Below, piece after piece: positions 60,800 through 64,000 of a DNA stretch of 64,000 nt. Source of the stretch: Granulicella aggregans (lineage in GTDB: Bacteria > Acidobacteriota > Terriglobia > Terriglobales > Acidobacteriaceae); contig NZ_JACHIP010000002.1 of the NCBI RefSeq assembly GCF_014203275.1, forward strand, positions 434,001 to 498,000, given 5' to 3'. Made by a program: the position numbers and the translations under genes. Below the pieces are notes generated by a model. It saw only the letters and a list, made by a program, of their open reading frames with translations, did not search any database and was not told the origin of the DNA. Numbering within the stretch: the first letter of the stretch is position 1; each line of letters starts with the position of its first letter.

Positions 60800-62551
60800 T
60801 CAAGGTCGCACTTCCTGTCTGTGGCTCGCTTGATGCATCTTCCAGATCGACTTCATGGGATAGATCTCAAGGCGATTGACCACGCTCGTACTTCCTCCGA
60901 AGCCGAACTCTAGGCCGTGACTGCTCGTGGCCGCAGGTATCTCTCTCACGATGTAGCGTGCCCCTCCATCAACAAAGATCTCCGCCACAGCCTTATCGAT
61001 CAGGACTTCTACTGAGCCCTGGCCACTCTCAAACTCCGTGGAATGAAGCGTGGCAATTGTCTTGCCTTGATACCCGATAGCCAGCTCGTCATCCTTCGCG
61101 AGCGTGACCTTGAGCTTCACATCAAGAGGCCCAGGTCCAGCTTTATCGAGCGCCCGATTCACCTCGCCAGTTGTCACCGAGGACAGTGTCTCCGCCTTCC
61201 CACGTAACTTATCGATCTCTCCAATGGGGGTTGCTCGCAGGCGGGGACCGCCTTTCGTGTTCACCAGCTTGAACTCCGTAGGAAAGAGCATCATCTGGTT
61301 GAAAGGCATTCCTTCAGGCTGAATTCGTCCCCACGCTATTTGCACCCGTCTGCCATCGGGCATCTCGGCGAACGATTGTGCCGCATAGAGAGCATCGTCG
61401 CCATGAGCGTTCGTGCCTTCCGCATAGTGAAGCTCAGGCGACTCCGGGGTGAATGATTCGCCATCGAAGGCCCCGATGAAATAACCCGATGAGCCTCCGT
61501 GCAGAATCCACTTCGTGTGAGCACGATCGCCGTCGATGGGGAGCTCAAAGAGATCCGGACATTCGTGCAGGCCTTTGATATGACTCTTTCGCGTCCAGCT
61601 CTTCAGATCCGTCGAAGTGAAGAAGGACATTCCATCTTTTTCGAACAAGACCATCACCCAATGCTTGGCCGGGGCGTACCAGAAGACCTTCGGGTCCCGG
61701 GTGTCGTTTGAACCTACCTCGCTGTTGCTATCCAAGATCGGATTCCCTGCATAGTGCGTGAACGTCGCTCCGCCGTCTGTGCTGTAAGCGATGCACTGGA
61801 CCTGCTTCTTCGATCTCCGATCGAAGGCCGTATAGACCAGCACCAGCGCATCTTTCCCCCAGCCACCGTCGTTGTTGTGATCAACGAGACTGCTTCCCGA
61901 CCAGGGTGAACCGAGGTGGTCGAGCATCAGCGCTGGAGATCTCTCCTGCCAGTGGATGAGGTCCTTGCTGATAGCGTGCCCCCAGTACATAAAGCCGGTA
62001 TCCCAGGTGGTGCCAAAGGGAAACGCCTGCCAGAACAAGTGGTATTGACCCTTGTAGAAGATGGGGCCGTTGATATCGTTGCTCCAGCCACGCTTCACGG
62101 TGAAATGGAACTGTGGACGATTGGGCTCTTTGTAGAGCGTGTCAGCACCTTCGATTGTGTCCGCCTGATAGATGGCGTCGAGAGCGGCCTGTGACGATGG
62201 ACCTGAAAGGTGGATGGTCTTTCCCTTGAACTCGCTTATATCGAGGAAGATCCAATAGTCAGGCTGATGTTCTGCCAATTGCGTGGGAAACTCCCGTTTC
62301 TCCACACCGTCGACCTTTATCTGAAACACATGCATCTTGCTCGCGCGGGAGACCGGGATGTTCAGGTAGCGCTTCGAGACGTTGATGTCTCTATCTTGTG
62401 CGGAAAGCAAAGTAGAGACAGAGAGTAAAAGAATAACGAGGAACCCGAGTGCTAAGTGAACCCGATTTCGACGCGCGGTGCCGTCGATCTGTCGGACCTG
62501 CCCGGCAGCCACGCCAAGAGTCGTACGGTTGGGCGGAGTCTTTGAATGCAC
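60800..62551 (-). CDS. GH32 glycoside hydrolase (exo-fructosidase type)
   Basis: This 583-residue exported protein has a membrane/signal segment at about 31-51. The GH32 five-bladed propeller carries the three catalytic motifs: WSNDING (Asp159 as nucleophile), RDP (Asp286) and ECPDLF (Glu330 as acid/base). A C-terminal beta sandwich follows (VEVLIDKAVAEIFVDGGARY). A 100-residue N-terminal domain precedes the catalytic part. Levan, inulin or sucrose-type fructans are likely substrates. WSNDING instead of the more usual WMNDPNG is a mild variant. Confidence 0.92.
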   Translation of the reverse strand: MHSKTPPNRTTLGVAAGQVRQIDGTARRNRVHLALGFLVILLLSVSTLLSAQDRDINVSKRYLNIPVSRASKMHVFQIKVDGVEKREFPTQLAEHQPDYWIFLDISEFKGKTIHLSGPSSQAALDAIYQADTIEGADTLYKEPNRPQFHFTVKRGWSNDINGPIFYKGQYHLFWQAFPFGTTWDTGFMYWGHAISKDLIHWQERSPALMLDHLGSPWSGSSLVDHNNDGGWGKDALVLVYTAFDRRSKKQVQCIAYSTDGGATFTHYAGNPILDSNSEVGSNDTRDPKVFWYAPAKHWVMVLFEKDGMSFFTSTDLKSWTRKSHIKGLHECPDLFELPIDGDRAHTKWILHGGSSGYFIGAFDGESFTPESPELHYAEGTNAHGDDALYAAQSFAEMPDGRRVQIAWGRIQPEGMPFNQMMLFPTEFKLVNTKGGPRLRATPIGEIDKLRGKAETLSSVTTGEVNRALDKAGPGPLDVKLKVTLAKDDELAIGYQGKTIATLHSTEFESGQGSVEVLIDKAVAEIFVDGGARYIVREIPAATSSHGLEFGFGGSTSVVNRLEIYPMKSIWKMHQASHRQEVRP

Positions 62552-62641
62552 GGATATCCTCCAGGCAAGACTCTACCGAGAAATCCAAGCACCTTCAATG
62601 GCAGGTGTGCAAACCGTTTGCAGAGCTTGCGCTAAGACACA

Positions 62642-62675
62642 GGCTGCGGTCCCGACGATTTCCGCGACCGCAGCC
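62642..62675 (-). terminator. Terminator-like hairpin after the IPT/TIG gene
   Basis: GGCTGCGGTC pairs perfectly with GACCGCAGCC over a 14-nt loop, 13 nt after the stop at 62689 on the minus strand. No good T-run follows on that strand. Confidence 0.4.
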
Positions 62676-62688
62676 CGTTTTGCCGATG

Positions 62689-64000
62689 CTAGTTGACAGT
62701 GAGCGTAACCGCGTTCGACGCGGACGATCCCGGGTTCTGGCAGGTGATGCTGACGGTACCGGGCGTGCTCACGTCGGCTGCTCCCACGGCCACGGTGAGA
62801 TGTTGCGTATCCACGAAGGTCGTCGTGTAAGCGACGCCGTTCCAAAGCACGCTCGCCCCCGGTATAAAGCCCGTTCCGACGACAGTAAGGATTTGATTGC
62901 CACTGCCGGAGGTAAGTGTGCCGCTACCGGCAGAGGTCAGCGTAGGCGCACCGTTGGCGGAAGCTTCCGCCGGCAGCACGAAGGCGCCGCGCATCAGCAT
63001 CACCTGTGAGGGTGAGGATGAGCCGATACCTCCGGTGAGCAGCAGAGCGATACCATCCTGTCCCCAGCGAGTAGCTGGAACAGACTCAATAATGTTGTAG
63101 TTGGTCGGAAGGGTTACCGAGTCTTCGAGGATGAAGTGCTGGGTGTCAAAACGCTCCATCACCACCGCCCAGGTTCCAGCAGAGTTGATGCCGAAGACGA
63201 AACTCTTCTTGGTGGTCTGGTACGGAAGAGCTCCAGCTCCGCCGAGACCGTAACCGTACGGCCCTGGACCGAGCGGCAGAACGCCAAGCTGGGTCAGCGG
63301 CGTGGTGGTCGGATCAATGATGCCTCCGCCTGATGCGAAGAGCAGGCCCTGATCAAGCGCGAGAGAACCGCTGAAGCCACCCGTGCCGAGAAGCGTGCTG
63401 CCGTCAACATTGTGGACTCCGGTGGCGTCTACGGTGTAGCGGTAAATCTCCGCGCCGGTCGACTGGTTGTCGTAGGTGTAGGCGTGGCCGGAGTCCGGGA
63501 AGACTGCATCGTTATAACCGAGCGCCGAGTTCGGACGCAGCGTCGCCGAGGTTCCGCTGAAGTCCAGAATGCCCACATTGTCCACCGATACGCTATTCTC
63601 CAGGCCCGGAATGGAAGCCAGCGCAGTCGCCGCAACCGGACCGCTGAAGTAGCCTGGGCTGACCAGTGGAATCGTCGTGTCGACCGCCTGCGAAGCAACG
63701 TTGAATCGAGCGAGCGACTCTGCGCCGCTGAGACCAATGTAGAAGTACTTTCCACCCGGGCTCTCGGCGATCGTGTTGGGTTCGCTGCCCACCGTAATGG
63801 GCGTTCCCACCGTGCCGGTTACAGGATCGATTGAGACAAGGCTGTTACCCGCAGGAGATGTAGAGGTGCTGGGCAGGACAGTGAACAGTTTGCGGCTGTA
63901 CGGGTCGTAGACCATCGCGTTCGCGGGCACGGAGAGCAGGCTGTACACACTAACCGTGAGATTGCTGGAAGCACCGCCCCCGGGCGAAGGATTGGTGACC
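62689..64000 (-). CDS. IPT/TIG-domain surface protein, partial (5' end cut by window edge)
   Basis: The frame is open from the right edge; an internal GTG at 63948 is not the start, since VTNPSPGGGASSNLTVSV upstream of it ends an Ig/TIG-like repeat. The visible part has a propeller-like middle (AMVYDPYSRKLFTVLPST, TITVGSEPNTIAESPGGKYFYIGLSG), as in beta-propeller cell-surface proteins, then a C-terminal IPT/TIG domain (VVGTGFIPGASVLWNGVAYT, VSITCQNPGSSASNAVTLTVN read in parts). Such proteins are exported and bind surfaces or glycans. Length and N-terminus are unknown. Confidence 0.82.
   Translation of the reverse strand, partial: VTNPSPGGGASSNLTVSVYSLLSVPANAMVYDPYSRKLFTVLPSTSTSPAGNSLVSIDPVTGTVGTPITVGSEPNTIAESPGGKYFYIGLSGAESLARFNVASQAVDTTIPLVSPGYFSGPVAATALASIPGLENSVSVDNVGILDFSGTSATLRPNSALGYNDAVFPDSGHAYTYDNQSTGAEIYRYTVDATGVHNVDGSTLLGTGGFSGSLALDQGLLFASGGGIIDPTTTPLTQLGVLPLGPGPYGYGLGGAGALPYQTTKKSFVFGINSAGTWAVVMERFDTQHFILEDSVTLPTNYNIIESVPATRWGQDGIALLLTGGIGSSSPSQVMLMRGAFVLPAEASANGAPTLTSAGSGTLTSGSGNQILTVVGTGFIPGASVLWNGVAYTTTFVDTQHLTVAVGAADVSTPGTVSITCQNPGSSASNAVTLTVN

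Noticed and set aside
1..64000. CRISPR arrays, insertion sequences or prophage genes
   Set aside because: No regularly spaced repeats, transposase or phage structural or integrase motifs were seen on either strand; both tRNA genes have intact 3' ends without an adjacent integrase.

Overview
The window is a GC-rich chromosomal segment from a soil-type Acidobacteriota bacterium, probably family Acidobacteriaceae (Terriglobia: the Granulicella/Edaphobacter/Terriglobus group). The placement is by protein content, not by a marker gene. There are three TIGR03435-type proteins, one VWFA-related (TIGR03436-type) protein, four Oar-like TonB-dependent receptors with N-terminal carboxypeptidase-regulatory domains, a YXWGXW-repeat protein, GH106 and GH32 enzymes, and a FecR/ECF/ABC module. 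All are characteristic of that group. No phage, insertion sequence or CRISPR array was seen.

Left third (1-24.9 kb), mostly housekeeping. A LysR regulator and a truncated YeiH-like exporter at the left edge are followed by murJ and a beta-carbonic anhydrase. A complete ISC iron-sulfur operon then reads leftward in canonical order: iscR, iscS, iscU, iscA, hscB, hscA, fdx, iscX (11.8 to 4.15 kb). It is interrupted by two opposite-strand genes (a VOC protein and a TetR regulator) and by a palindrome cluster. Next come a small zinc-ribbon ORF, a pgsA-like gene, a CruF-like carotenoid gene, tRNA-Val(GAC), rpmB, a membrane SpoIIE-type phosphatase, msrB, ridA, a YXWGXW protein, a secreted prolyl oligopeptidase, a PilZ protein, a frameshifted TonB-dependent receptor and a bifunctional rel gene.

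Middle (25-37 kb). A large Oar-like receptor is followed by a secreted type-B carboxylesterase, a TIR-domain protein with one membrane segment and an outward C-terminal domain, a secreted DUF1593 protein, RNase R, a YggX-like protein and tRNA-Pro(GGG).

Right part (37.1-52.6 kb), the most unusual stretch. A translationally coupled three-gene operon (TIGR03435 protein, plug-poor outer-membrane receptor, VWFA protein) precedes two further TIGR03435 genes. A second tightly coupled operon follows: ECF sigma factor, ZAS/FecR anti-sigma with a huge extracytoplasmic domain, ABC ATPase, permease, ABC ATPase, permease. Upstream of both operons is a GGAAC-N16/17-CGTA element resembling an ECF promoter. 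The sigma factor may therefore drive itself and the secreted/outer-membrane operon as one regulon.

Right end (52.6-64 kb). This looks like a glycan-utilisation locus. It holds a GH106 enzyme, an Oar-like receptor, a divergent one-pass membrane regulator with a winged-helix-like N-terminus, a GH32 enzyme, and an IPT/TIG-domain surface protein cut by the window edge.
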